A stretch of DNA of 64,000 nucleotides from Brevinema_A sp051649245 (GTDB lineage Bacteria > Spirochaetota > Brevinematia > Brevinematales > Brevinemataceae), in assembly GCA_051649245.1 (NCBI GenBank), contig JBOFGS010000018.1:62001-126000 (forward strand), written 5' to 3'. The notes under the pieces were generated by a model, which ran no database searches, was not told where the DNA came from, and saw nothing but the letters and a program-made list of their open reading frames with translations. The position numbers were made by a program, and so were the translations under genes. Shown one piece after another: positions 26,145 to 35,109 of this stretch. Every line of letters begins with the position of its first letter. Position 1 is the stretch's first letter.

Positions 26145-26154
26145 GAGGAATATT

Positions 26155-27420
26155 ATGAAGTTTGAAGATAAACTCTTAATGTTTTTTAATAAGTTTTCGC
26201 AGCAACCCCATCTGTTAGCAATTCGTAGTGGATTCTTCCAGATGATGCCTTTGATTTTGGCTGGATCATTTTATGTCTTATTAAATAACGTCATTCTTAA
26301 CATACCTATTTTTGAAGGTGCAGAATGGGTAGCAAACATCAAGAGTGTTGGTGATGCTGTGTTTAGAGCTTCATTAGGAATTTTATCCTTACTTGCGGCA
26401 TTTCTGACAGCTTATCATTTAGCAGTTCACTATAATAAAGATGGTATTCTTTATGGAGTTGTTGCTTTAGGCTCTCTTGTCGCAGTTCTTCCAGGACTTC
26501 AAGAAATCAACGGATCCTTAGCATGGGGTGTTCTTGTATTTGCAGATACTTCTGCTTCAGGACTTTTTATTGCGATCTTAATTGGTCTGTTGTCTGTTGA
26601 AGTTCTTATATTTTGGACTCACTTTAAACCATTGATTATTTCAATGCCAGATTCTGTACCACCAGCTATTGCAAAATCATTCAATGCTCTTATTCCGATT
26701 TTTCTGACACTTAGTATATTTGGTATTATTGGGGTATTTTCTATTACAGTGATTGGTAAGCCACTTAATCTTTTGATTGCTGAAATCATTCAAAAACCAA
26801 TTATTACTGCAGTCCAAAACCCATGGGGTATTGGACTAGTATTATTCTTACAAAACTTTTTGTGGGCATTTGGTTTGCATGGGGCATTTATCCTCGGTCC
26901 TATCACAGAACCAACCTACATAAGTGCAATTCAAGAAAATATCGATCTTATCCAACAAGGAAAAGAAGCCATCAATATAGTAACAAAACCATTTCTTGAT
27001 TCGTTTGCATTGATGGGTGGTGGTGGGAACACTATTGGTTTAGTGATTGCATTGTTTTTGTTTTCGAGACGTGCGGATGAGAAAACAGTTGGGAAGTTAA
27101 GTTTACTCCCAGGATTATTCAATATTAACGAACCATTAATGTTTGGTCTTCCTGTTGTATTAAATCCCATTTATGGAATTCCTTTGGTTTTAGTCCCTTT
27201 AACAAATCTCATGATTGCATATTTTGCCACAGCTATTGGCTTAATTGATAAAACAATAGTATTGATTCCTTGGACAACACCACCTATCCTGAGTGCTTAT
27301 CTTTCAACAGGTGGAGATATTAAAGCGGCGATCTTATCAGCTTTGTTACTTGTGCTTTCAGTTGTCATGTACACTCCATTTGTTCTTCTCTCAAATAAAG
27401 TTAATAATAAGCAATCTTAG
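26155..27420 (+). CDS. PTS EIIC transporter, lactose/cellobiose/diacetylchitobiose type
   Basis: A 421-residue membrane subunit that imports and phosphorylates a sugar with help of EIIA and EIIB. It shows the family's N-terminal RSGFFQMMPLILAGSFYVLL, a central LHGAFILGPI, and GGGGNTIGLVIALFLFSRR. The sugar-binding Glu lies in FNINEPLMFGLPVVLNPIYGIP. No EIIA or EIIB gene is next to it, so those domains must come from elsewhere. RBS AGGAGGAA lies upstream. It sits between DUF4127 and a decayed nanE copy; the substrate may be an amino sugar or a disaccharide of one, by context. Confidence 0.88.
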   Translation: MKFEDKLLMFFNKFSQQPHLLAIRSGFFQMMPLILAGSFYVLLNNVILNIPIFEGAEWVANIKSVGDAVFRASLGILSLLAAFLTAYHLAVHYNKDGILYGVVALGSLVAVLPGLQEINGSLAWGVLVFADTSASGLFIAILIGLLSVEVLIFWTHFKPLIISMPDSVPPAIAKSFNALIPIFLTLSIFGIIGVFSITVIGKPLNLLIAEIIQKPIITAVQNPWGIGLVLFLQNFLWAFGLHGAFILGPITEPTYISAIQENIDLIQQGKEAINIVTKPFLDSFALMGGGGNTIGLVIALFLFSRRADEKTVGKLSLLPGLFNINEPLMFGLPVVLNPIYGIPLVLVPLTNLMIAYFATAIGLIDKTIVLIPWTTPPILSAYLSTGGDIKAAILSALLLVLSVVMYTPFVLLSNKVNNKQS

Positions 27421-27640
27421 GGTAGATATTTTATAAATAGTATCGACTCTCTTAAAAGACAGCTCGTAGTTTCTTGCCAAGCTCTTCCTGATGAATCCTT
27501 GCACAGTTTTCCTTTTAAAATTATGTCAAAGATGGCACTTATAGCTTTCAAAGGTGATGCAAAAGGTATTGGAGCGAATACTGTGTTTCTGATATCCAAG
27601 TAATCCGAAAAGAAACTATTAATATCGTAACAAAACTATT
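27421..27640 (+). pseudogene. Truncated, frameshifted copy of nanE
   Basis: From 27439 the DNA closely follows the first 180 or so bases of the intact nanE at 29297. Shared runs include CTTGCCAAGCTCTTCC, TATGTCAAAGATGGCACT and TGATATCCAAG. The start codon is changed, six bases are inserted near 27510, and a two-base insertion near 27584 breaks the frame. Resemblance fades after about 27620. It lies directly after the PTS EIIC stop, the same position intact nanE holds after EIIBC. This indicates a duplicated permease-nanE unit, one copy of which decayed. Confidence 0.85.
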
Positions 27641-27808
27641 TAAAGATGTAATAACTATTAAAAAATCTATTGGTAACAAAAAAAATAAAGATAAATTCAC
27701 TATAGTATTACTATAACAATATGTGTTTTTATATTAATAATATGATATAATTAATATAAAATATTTAAAATGTAATTTTTTCCTAAATAAATACTATAGG
27801 AGTTGTTA

Positions 27809-29296
27809 ATGTTTAAAGATCTTCAAAAAATTGGAAAATCTCTTATGTTACCAATTGCTGTACTACCAGCTGCAGGAATATTGCTTGGAATTGGAGGTGC
27901 TCTTTCCAATACTAATACGATAAGAGCCTATCCTTTTCTTAATATTTTTTGGTTACAAGGAATTTTCAAAGTTATGACTTTTTCAGGTGAGATTATTTTT
28001 GTTAATCTTGCTCTTTTAATGTGTATTGGTATTACAGCTGGTCTTGTACAAAAAGATAAAGCAACTGCTGTTTTAGCTGCTGTTGTAGGTTTTTTAGTGA
28101 TGAATGCATCGATTAATGGATTTATTGAAGCATTTAATCCAAACATTGCAAAAATAGATACAGGCGTCATTGGTGCGTTAGTTATAGGATTTGTTGTCGC
28201 TTTTCTTCATAATAAGTATCATGATATAGAGCTTCCTGCCTTTTTAGGATTTTTTGGAGGTTCCCGTTTTGTTCCAATTATATCTGCATTTTCAGGGATA
28301 TTCGTAGGCTTATTCTTTTTTATGATCTGGCCAAGATTTCAGCAAGAACTTATCAAAGCTGGAACAAGCATTGCTGGATTTGGTGCTATAGGAACATTTT
28401 TTTATGGATTCTTACTCAGATTAACAGGAGCTTTAGGTTTACATCATATAATCTATCCTTTATTTTGGTTAACAGAGTTAGGTGGTTCAGAAATTGTTAA
28501 CGGGACTCAAGTAATAGGAGCTCAAAATATCTTTTTTGCTCAGCTCGCTGATCCAAATCATGTAGGATTATATACAGAAGGAACACGTTTTTTTGCAGGT
28601 CGTTTTGCTACGATGATGTTTGGTCTGCCAGGAGCTTGTTTGGCTATGTATCATGCTGTTCCAAAAGAAAAACGAAATCTTTTTGCTGGTTTATTTTTTA
28701 GTGGAGCCATTACTTCTTTTATTACCGGAATCACAGAACCAATCGAGTTTATGTTTTTATTTGTAGCTCCATTTTTGTATGTCTTACATGCGTTTTTGGA
28801 TGGACTCTCTTTTTATATTGCCGATATTCTTAATATCTCTATTGGGAATACATTCTCCGGTGGATTAATTGACTTTATACTATTTGGAGTTTTACAAGGT
28901 AACAAGTTTACTAATTGGGTATATGTACCTATCGTAGGTATTATTTGGTTTTTCCTCTATTACTTCAGCTTTAGTTTTTTCATTCGTACTTTCAATATTC
29001 TAACTCCAGGACGTGGTGCTGATGAAACAGAAGAAACAAGTATTCAAACTGACTCTCTTCAAGATCTTTCTGAAAAAGTACTTATCGCCTTAGGTGGTAA
29101 AGAAAATATTGAAGATATTGATGCATGTATTACACGTCTTCGTGTGAGTATTAAAGATCCACAAAAAGTTAAAAATACTGATCTAAAATTGCTAGGTGCT
29201 ACAGCAGTCCTTGAAGTAAAGGGTGGTATTCAAGCAATATTTGGAGCAAAAGCAGATCCTATCAAACAAAGAATTCAATCGTTATTGGAGAAATAA
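27809..29296 (+). CDS. PTS EIIBC, glucose/N-acetylglucosamine family
   Basis: A 495-residue fused membrane EIIC plus C-terminal EIIB. I start at the ATG at 27809, with AGGAG six bases upstream, rather than at a TTG two codons earlier. The EIIC part opens KIGKSLMLPIAVLPAAGILLGIG, with ALGLHHIIYPLFW and TGITEPIEFMFLFVAPFLYVLH as hallmarks. The EIIB domain (about residues 420-495) has the phosphorylated cysteine in IEDIDACITRLRVSI. There is no EIIA domain. The next codon after its stop is the nanE start, so an amino sugar that yields ManNAc-6-P or GlcNAc-6-P is the likely substrate. Confidence 0.9.
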   Translation: MFKDLQKIGKSLMLPIAVLPAAGILLGIGGALSNTNTIRAYPFLNIFWLQGIFKVMTFSGEIIFVNLALLMCIGITAGLVQKDKATAVLAAVVGFLVMNASINGFIEAFNPNIAKIDTGVIGALVIGFVVAFLHNKYHDIELPAFLGFFGGSRFVPIISAFSGIFVGLFFFMIWPRFQQELIKAGTSIAGFGAIGTFFYGFLLRLTGALGLHHIIYPLFWLTELGGSEIVNGTQVIGAQNIFFAQLADPNHVGLYTEGTRFFAGRFATMMFGLPGACLAMYHAVPKEKRNLFAGLFFSGAITSFITGITEPIEFMFLFVAPFLYVLHAFLDGLSFYIADILNISIGNTFSGGLIDFILFGVLQGNKFTNWVYVPIVGIIWFFLYYFSFSFFIRTFNILTPGRGADETEETSIQTDSLQDLSEKVLIALGGKENIEDIDACITRLRVSIKDPQKVKNTDLKLLGATAVLEVKGGIQAIFGAKADPIKQRIQSLLEK

Positions 29297-29986
29297 ATGG
29301 TGAATAGTATCGATTCTCTTAAAGGACAGCTGGTAGTTTCTTGCCAAGCTCTTCCAGATGAACCATTGCATAGTTCTTTTATTATGTCAAAGATGGCACT
29401 CGCAGCTTTCAAAGGTGGTGCAAAAGGTATCAGAGCAAATACTGTTTCTGATATCCAAGCAATCCGAAAAGAAGTTAATGTACCAATTATTGGAATTATT
29501 AAACAGGTATATGGGGATTCTCCTGTATTTATTACTCCAACTTTGACAGAAATTCAAGCATTGGTTGAGATCAATGTGGAAATTATTGCCGTAGATGCAA
29601 CTCGTCGTCCTCGTCCTGATGGACTTTCTACAGTAGAATTTTTGCAAACGATCAAAAAAACATTTCCTCATGTGAAAATAATGGGTGACTGTGCTGATTT
29701 GGAGGATGTAACATTATCAATGGAATATTGTGATTTTATTGGTACAACACTCTATGGATACACTGATTATACAAAAGGATGTGATATTTCAAGAAATAAT
29801 TTTGAACATCTACAAGATGTGATTAATATATCATCAAAACCAGTGATTGCAGAAGGAAAGATTAATACACCTGAAAAAGCACGTTTATGTTTAGAGATGG
29901 GATCTTGGTGTGTTGTTGTTGGAGGAGCTATTACTCGTCCTATGGAAATTACAGAACGATTTGTTTCTGAAATGTTTCATTCTTAA
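29297..29986 (+). CDS. nanE: N-acetylmannosamine-6-phosphate 2-epimerase
   Basis: Converts ManNAc-6-P to GlcNAc-6-P in the cytoplasm. This 229-residue TIM barrel shows LVVSCQALPDEPLHS at the N-terminus, IIGIIKQVYGDSPVFITPT (catalytic Lys), DATRRPRPDG, MGDCADLEDV, GTTLYGYT, VIAEGKI (catalytic Glu) and VVVGGAITRP. The ATG follows the EIIBC stop with no gap, and the ribosome site GGAG lies inside the EIIBC coding end. The product would feed NagA (not in this window) and NagB (32.2-33.0 kb). Confidence 0.96.
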   Translation: MVNSIDSLKGQLVVSCQALPDEPLHSSFIMSKMALAAFKGGAKGIRANTVSDIQAIRKEVNVPIIGIIKQVYGDSPVFITPTLTEIQALVEINVEIIAVDATRRPRPDGLSTVEFLQTIKKTFPHVKIMGDCADLEDVTLSMEYCDFIGTTLYGYTDYTKGCDISRNNFEHLQDVINISSKPVIAEGKINTPEKARLCLEMGSWCVVVGGAITRPMEITERFVSEMFHS

Positions 29987-30181
29987 TATATTCGTATTAT
30001 CACTTGTAAGTATTTTATTAATAATATCTATTTATTTGATTGTGACAAAATAAACAAAAATTCGGTATACAGCTTTCCATTATGATAACCATATCAAAGA
30101 GTTTATGACAAAAAACTCAACAGGAGAGGGGAGAACGATATTGTTATCGAAGATTTTACATACTAAACACTCTTTTTAATC

Positions 30182-30216
30182 AAATAAAACGCCCCCAACA
30201 TGGGGGCGTTTTATTT
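30182..30216. terminator. Bidirectional terminator between nanE and the hydrolase gene
   Basis: AAATAAAACGCCCCC pairs perfectly with GGGGGCGTTTTATTT (15 bp, five-base loop). It is the most GC-rich hairpin in the window and overlaps the stop codon of the minus-strand hydrolase. Confidence 0.92.
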
Positions 30217-31269
30217 ATGATCTGAGATAAATTTATCAATAACTTGGATATAACGATCTTTTTCATCAATAAAAATGGCATGTGCTGAATGCTCAAATTC
30301 TACTAATGGAAAATCAGTGAGAGATTTTCCATCAGAAAGTACTTTATACCAACGTTTAGTATCTTCTAAGCATGCTATTTTATCCATTTTTCCAGCCATG
30401 ACTAATGTTGGAATATTAATAGCACTTACGTTTGGTTTATTGCTATGAACCAAAGAGCATTGTGAAATATCTAAATAAGTCCTGATCGCTCTCTGACTAT
30501 CATAGTAGCTATAAAACTCAAAGGGAGAGTTAAATACCATTTTTACAGTGAGCTTGGCAAGAAGTTCATCTCTACGTTTACGTTTTACCACCATACCACC
30601 AGCTAAATCAACATAATTAAAATGATCTGTTACATCTTGTCCACGAAAAACACCATTTTTTTCTTTGTACCAAGTTAAGATTTTCTTCCATTGTTTGGTG
30701 TCCTTTCCTTTTGCAATTTGTTCATTAGCAAAATTGGTCACAAATTTTGTGCCGTTAGTTAAAGTGTCTTGCACATCCCATACGGGATTTAGATTGATAA
30801 AACCTTTGAATTGACGTTGCCGTTTTTGAGACAACGTTGTATCACCATTGGCAATCAAATAATATGCGGATAGCAACCCTCCCCAACTATGACCCAATAA
30901 AAACATATTACGTGGTTTATATTTTTTTTGTACAATATTAAGTATTCCTTGGACATGTTCAGCAAAATTAGATATCGTAAATTCGGACGCATCAGGAGTA
31001 CCAAATGTTCCACCTGATGATAACTGATCCCAATAAACTACTCGATATTTTTTATGTAATTGTGCAACTTCTTCCATGTCTCCATAATACAAACCAGATG
31101 ATCCCGGTCCACCATGAACCCACAGAATATAAGTATCAGCATTTGGATTTCCACGAACATAGATGGGATGATAAGAATTTTGTGTTTTCATGTATAAAAG
31201 ATCGCCATCAGGAGCGATCGAACATCCACCTAATAATATAGTGAAATAAATTAAAAATTGTTTTATCAT
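30211..31269 (-). CDS. Alpha/beta-hydrolase lipoprotein, prolyl-aminopeptidase-like
   Basis: A 352-residue protein. A lipobox (LLGGC, Cys 16) predicts membrane anchoring outside the cytoplasm. The hydrolase domain has the oxyanion motif HGGPGSSG, YWDQLSSGG, the nucleophile elbow GHSWGG, an Asp in MAGKMDKIACL and a late His in EFEHSAHAIFID. This order fits peptidase family S33 proteins. Substrate specificity cannot be read; an N-terminal proline peptidase activity is only one option. It is four bases from the preceding barrel-like gene and probably shares its transcript. Confidence 0.82.
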   Translation of the reverse strand: MIKQFLIYFTILLGGCSIAPDGDLLYMKTQNSYHPIYVRGNPNADTYILWVHGGPGSSGLYYGDMEEVAQLHKKYRVVYWDQLSSGGTFGTPDASEFTISNFAEHVQGILNIVQKKYKPRNMFLLGHSWGGLLSAYYLIANGDTTLSQKRQRQFKGFINLNPVWDVQDTLTNGTKFVTNFANEQIAKGKDTKQWKKILTWYKEKNGVFRGQDVTDHFNYVDLAGGMVVKRKRRDELLAKLTVKMVFNSPFEFYSYYDSQRAIRTYLDISQCSLVHSNKPNVSAINIPTLVMAGKMDKIACLEDTKRWYKVLSDGKSLTDFPLVEFEHSAHAIFIDEKDRYIQVIDKFISDHK

Positions 31270-31272
31270 TTT

Positions 31273-31863
31273 TTATTTCCTCACTAAATCTGATATTTTT
31301 ACGTTGACACCAATCTGAAAAAACATATGACTGTTGATTCCTAAATTTGTTGGATATCGTCCATTCCAGCCAAAACTAGCAAATAAACGCACAGGCTTAG
31401 CAAATCGTATCGCAAAATCGTATCCAATATCCCATTGTGCTAAAGCAAACAACCGAACCAATCCAGGATCTCTAATCTGATCACCATTCATATTGTATAA
31501 TGGTACGATCAACCATTGTGTATCCAAACCCAAGCCTAATGCTAAAGAGGTATAAAAACCATTTTTAGGATGTACATACCTATATGATAAGGACGTATAC
31601 AGTGACAAAGAAAATGAATTGTAAGGGAAAACAAAAAATCGTAGAGACGGAAATGTTAATCCCACGCCATGTCCCTTCTTATTTAAAAACTCCCAATCAA
31701 TCCCCAAAACACTTCCAGACTTAAAAGACGGTTCATACCAATAAGAAATTTGTATTCCAACTCTCTGAGATAAGATGGGTGGATTCATTTTTTCTTGGGT
31801 ATAATTGATTGAAGAAATAAATATCAAACATAAAGTACCAAGTCGTATATATGATTTAATCAT
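31273..31863 (-). CDS. Predicted small outer-membrane beta-barrel protein
   Basis: A 196-residue protein of no family I recognise. The first 22 residues look like a Sec signal. The rest alternates hydrophobic and polar residues in short stretches rich in Tyr, Phe and Gly (IQISYWYE, YTSLSYRYV, FYTSLALGLGL, QWDIGYDFAIRF, FASFGWNGRY), as in beta-barrels, ending FQIGVNVKISDLVRK. It is first gene of a two-gene unit with the hydrolase lipoprotein. The start is preceded by AAGGATT. Confidence 0.6.
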   Translation of the reverse strand: MIKSYIRLGTLCLIFISSINYTQEKMNPPILSQRVGIQISYWYEPSFKSGSVLGIDWEFLNKKGHGVGLTFPSLRFFVFPYNSFSLSLYTSLSYRYVHPKNGFYTSLALGLGLDTQWLIVPLYNMNGDQIRDPGLVRLFALAQWDIGYDFAIRFAKPVRLFASFGWNGRYPTNLGINSHMFFQIGVNVKISDLVRK

Positions 31864-32191
31864 AATAATAATCCTTATTATTTATCTATATAATTATTAT
31901 AAGTGATCTATTTATATTTAACTATAAAATAATAGAGTCGTTTGGTGATAAAAATGTCAAACAAATATTGGTATTATAGCTTGTAATTTTTTGATTGTGA
32001 ATATATATATATAACTGTCTGATGTACTTATCCTTTATTTAAAGAGTTCATATTGTGATTTTTGAGAAAATAAAACGTCAGATGGATAACTATTGATTGA
32101 TCATACATGTTCATCATAAAACAATAACGGACTATTGTTGACAGTAATAATATCAAAAAATAAAGATTGTTCTTAGCGTATTCCACATAAA
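31864..32191. other. Gene-free intergenic region
   Basis: Over 300 bases with no supportable frame. A TATAAT on the minus strand near 31898 could be a -10 for the barrel-hydrolase pair but has no good -35. The right edge is the nagB terminator. Confidence 0.4.
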
Positions 32192-32225
32192 AAAACAAGC
32201 AATTTTGTTATAAATTGCTTGTTTT
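32187..32225 (-). terminator. Intrinsic terminator after nagB
   Basis: AAAACAAGCAATTT pairs with AAATTGCTTGTTTT. The minus-strand transcript of nagB ends in a T run. Confidence 0.88.
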
Positions 32226-32239
32226 AAAGGGAGTGTTTT

Positions 32240-32974
32240 TTAAGATTTGTATCCAATCATATCAGCCAATTCTTGGTCAATAAAAATAGTAACATCATGA
32301 TGTAATTTTAATAAGGTACAAGGCGAATTAGTAGAAATTTTATCGTCATTTAACAACGCTTTCATAGCTTCTACTTTATTGGCACCTGTTGCTAACAAAA
32401 CTAATTTTTTAGCATTCATGATATCGCCCATTCCTTGAGTAAAAGCTTTTTTAGGAACATCTGCTTCACTTGCAAAATAACGAGCATTTGCTTTGATTGT
32501 AGAAGGTGCAATTTCTACAATATGTGCATTCTTATGAAGAGATTCGGAAGGTTCGTTAAAGGCGATATGCCCATTAGGTCCAACTCCTAATAATTGAAAA
32601 TCTCTTGGCAAAGTATCTAGCTTTTGTTGAAATTCTTTTAAAGATTGTTCATGATTGGCATTGCCAATAGGAACAAATGTATTTTTTTTCTCAATATCTA
32701 CTCTGTCAAATAAAAATTTATTCATAAAATAACGATAACTTTGATCATGCTCTGGTGATAAGCCTAGATATTCGTCAAGATTAACTGTCTGAACGTGCTT
32801 GAAAGACACTTCTTTTTTTTGGTATGATGAAACCAATTCATCATAAACTTGTTCTGCAGTTCCACCTGTTGCAAGACCAAGAACGGCGTTTGATTTTTCC
32901 TTGATGACATTAATGATAATATCAGCTGTTAAACGGCATGATTCGGTATGATTTTTAGTAATAATTACCTTCAT
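32240..32974 (-). CDS. nagB: Glucosamine-6-phosphate deaminase
   Basis: Turns GlcN-6-P into fructose-6-P and ammonia, joining amino sugars to glycolysis. It has 244 residues, the length of the short Bacillus-type enzyme without an allosteric tail. Motifs are LGLATGGTAEQVYDELV, VQTVNLDEYLGL, and GVGPNGHIAFNEPSE with the active-site Asp and His. RBS AAAGGAG lies seven bases before the ATG. It is monocistronic with its own promoter and terminator, 2.2 kb from nanE. Confidence 0.96.
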   Translation of the reverse strand: MKVIITKNHTESCRLTADIIINVIKEKSNAVLGLATGGTAEQVYDELVSSYQKKEVSFKHVQTVNLDEYLGLSPEHDQSYRYFMNKFLFDRVDIEKKNTFVPIGNANHEQSLKEFQQKLDTLPRDFQLLGVGPNGHIAFNEPSESLHKNAHIVEIAPSTIKANARYFASEADVPKKAFTQGMGDIMNAKKLVLLATGANKVEAMKALLNDDKISTNSPCTLLKLHHDVTIFIDQELADMIGYKS

Positions 32975-33009
32975 TGCATAACTCCTTTAGGATGATAATG
33001 TTATTATTT

Positions 33010-33037
33010 ATTATAATATATTGTATTAAAAAAGCAA
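33010..33037 (-). promoter_or_regulatory. Sigma-70-type promoter for nagB
   Basis: TTGCTT (33037-33032) and TATAAT (33015-33010) on the minus strand are 16 bases apart, 35 bases ahead of the start. Confidence 0.6.
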
Positions 33038-33136
33038 CTTATATTATTTTCTAAATAAATAAAATAATGGTAACTATATACTTATTAGGTATAATTTACT
33101 GTCAAACTCACTGTTTCATAACAATTGGGAAGTTTT

Positions 33137-34993
33137 TTATCTTAGCATCTTTCTTGTAAATGCAATCATGAAGTATGATGGCAACAATACTCCAAAAAAT
33201 CCTTCAATATTTGATAAAGCACGCATAATAGGACCTGTTGGAATGAGATCTCCATATCCTATAGTAAAAAGTGTGATTCCACTATGGTATAGACTTCGTC
33301 CTAAACGTGTAAGATCTTCGGAAGAACTACTAATAGAAAACGAATCAATATAATAGTACGCCCCTGCAAAACCTAACCAAACAATCACAATCCCAATTAA
33401 TGCACGCCACGGATCTGTACCGTATCCTCCCCATAAATCTAACACCAACCATTCAGCAAATCCTGATATCTTTTTTATAATATTTTTTGAGTGAGTGTTA
33501 TAGGCACGTAAACTTCTTCGATAGGAGATATAGGTGGCATCTTCATCGGGATATTGATTGATCTGGTTAAAATTATCTTTTAGAACACGAAAAATTTGAG
33601 TATAAAAAAACTTTAATTCTTTAAGTTTTTCATCTTTGATTTTAGCAAAAAAATGTGTTGCTATGTTTTGAATTTCTGCTTTGTACATATTGTTGATTGC
33701 ATTACTTACATTGTTTTCTTTCCAGGAAATTATTATTTTACCTGATATTACCATCGATGATAATTGTAAGTAAGAAAATACAATACTAGGACTGATTGTA
33801 AGAAGTTTCCCAAGAGAAGCATTTTTGAGAGATAAGGCATAACATGTTCTTGCTCTTAAATTAATTGTTCCTGTACTTGAAATAGAATCTAAAGATATTG
33901 TTTCAAGTGTTGCTTCAGAAAAGTTGAGAGTTGCTTCTCCTAGGTTTGCATAAGAAAATTCTAAACGTGCACCAATTAATGAATATGAAAAATTAATTTC
34001 TTCAATTTCAAAAACCGTATGTTTAAAAGAAATAAGGCATGTATTAATAGTTTCTGCATAAGAAAAATTAATCTCTCCATGTCCAATATAACTATTATCT
34101 AATAGTAGGTTTGAATTTTGAAGATATATTTCATTAAACAATTTTTTCCCATTTCCAATCTTCATATAACAGAGCAACACAATACTGTCACGCATCTCTG
34201 TAGACGCAAACAAAATCTCTTCGGTGGATGCTTGAAAACAGTTCAAACAAATGTTTTTAAGGTACATTTTATTCAGATATAATCCACCAGAAATTTGTGA
34301 AAAAGATAAGTCAACATTTCCTCCAAAAAAATGGCTGTCTGTAAAATAAATACTACCATTATGTAAAAATAATGAAGTAAAATAGTGATCCCCATTTTCA
34401 AAATAGGCGGATTGGAATAAAATATCGCCATCTTTTATATGAGTAAATGAAAACGAAAGATTGACATCTTCAAGAATAAATACTCTATTAAAATCTAAAA
34501 ATCCTTTATTGATATGCATTTGTGAAAAGTCAGCTGTATCTCCACAAAAAAAAGAACCGTAGCATAAAAATTCTAATGAATCTAGAGATAGCCGATTAAA
34601 ACTTATATTTTCAAAAAATGCTAGATGAGCTGAAATAGACAGAGGAAAAGGATAGGGAACACTTTTTAGATCTGTATATTCATCGAGACCAATCATCAAT
34701 AAGTATTCTTCAAATGAAAAGTTTGAAATAAAACATTCATCTAAATTTAATTCGGTATTTCCTTGTTGACATAGTTTATAAATATCTTTTGTATCTATTT
34801 TTGCATAATAGACTTCATAGCCGATCAATGTATGATTTTCATAGATTAATCGAGCTGATTTTTGGTAATTTTGTAATGTGTAATAATAGTGATCCAATTT
34901 ATCTGTATAAAATGTTACCACAATCGTGGTATTTGATATTTTTTTTCCTTTTAGAAAAAAATCTTGTGCTTCTTCTCTAATACTGTATCTCAT
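33137..34993 (-). CDS. Pentapeptide-like solenoid fused to a two-TM potassium channel
   Basis: A 618-residue protein. Residues 120-440 form irregular repeats of about 20 residues with phrases such as LDFNRVFILEDVNLSFSF, INFSYAETIN, LEFSYANLGEATLNFSEA and LSLKNASLG, resembling a pentapeptide or right-handed beta-helix solenoid. A charged helical stretch follows (about 440-510). The C-terminus is a minimal K+ channel: TM1 (LIGIVIVWLGFAGAYYYI), pore helix, the selectivity filter TIGYGD at about residues 577-582, then TM2 ending four or five residues from the terminus. Known channels often put regulatory domains after the pore; here it precedes it. Ligand unknown. No signal peptide, so the solenoid should be cytoplasmic. 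Confidence 0.8.
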   Translation of the reverse strand: MRYSIREEAQDFFLKGKKISNTTIVVTFYTDKLDHYYYTLQNYQKSARLIYENHTLIGYEVYYAKIDTKDIYKLCQQGNTELNLDECFISNFSFEEYLLMIGLDEYTDLKSVPYPFPLSISAHLAFFENISFNRLSLDSLEFLCYGSFFCGDTADFSQMHINKGFLDFNRVFILEDVNLSFSFTHIKDGDILFQSAYFENGDHYFTSLFLHNGSIYFTDSHFFGGNVDLSFSQISGGLYLNKMYLKNICLNCFQASTEEILFASTEMRDSIVLLCYMKIGNGKKLFNEIYLQNSNLLLDNSYIGHGEINFSYAETINTCLISFKHTVFEIEEINFSYSLIGARLEFSYANLGEATLNFSEATLETISLDSISSTGTINLRARTCYALSLKNASLGKLLTISPSIVFSYLQLSSMVISGKIIISWKENNVSNAINNMYKAEIQNIATHFFAKIKDEKLKELKFFYTQIFRVLKDNFNQINQYPDEDATYISYRRSLRAYNTHSKNIIKKISGFAEWLVLDLWGGYGTDPWRALIGIVIVWLGFAGAYYYIDSFSISSSSEDLTRLGRSLYHSGITLFTIGYGDLIPTGPIMRALSNIEGFFGVLLPSYFMIAFTRKMLR

Positions 34994-35109
34994 AGTAACC
35001 TATATGTAAATTTATAATCTATATATGATATCTGCTAAGGTGCGAAAAAACTAGAAAAAAAGTTTTATATATTATATAATAATATAACATATAATTTTTG
35101 AGGAAACTT

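Noticed and set aside
31864..32191. Coding gene in the gap between the barrel-like gene and nagB
   Set aside because: All frames are short and lack a ribosome site.
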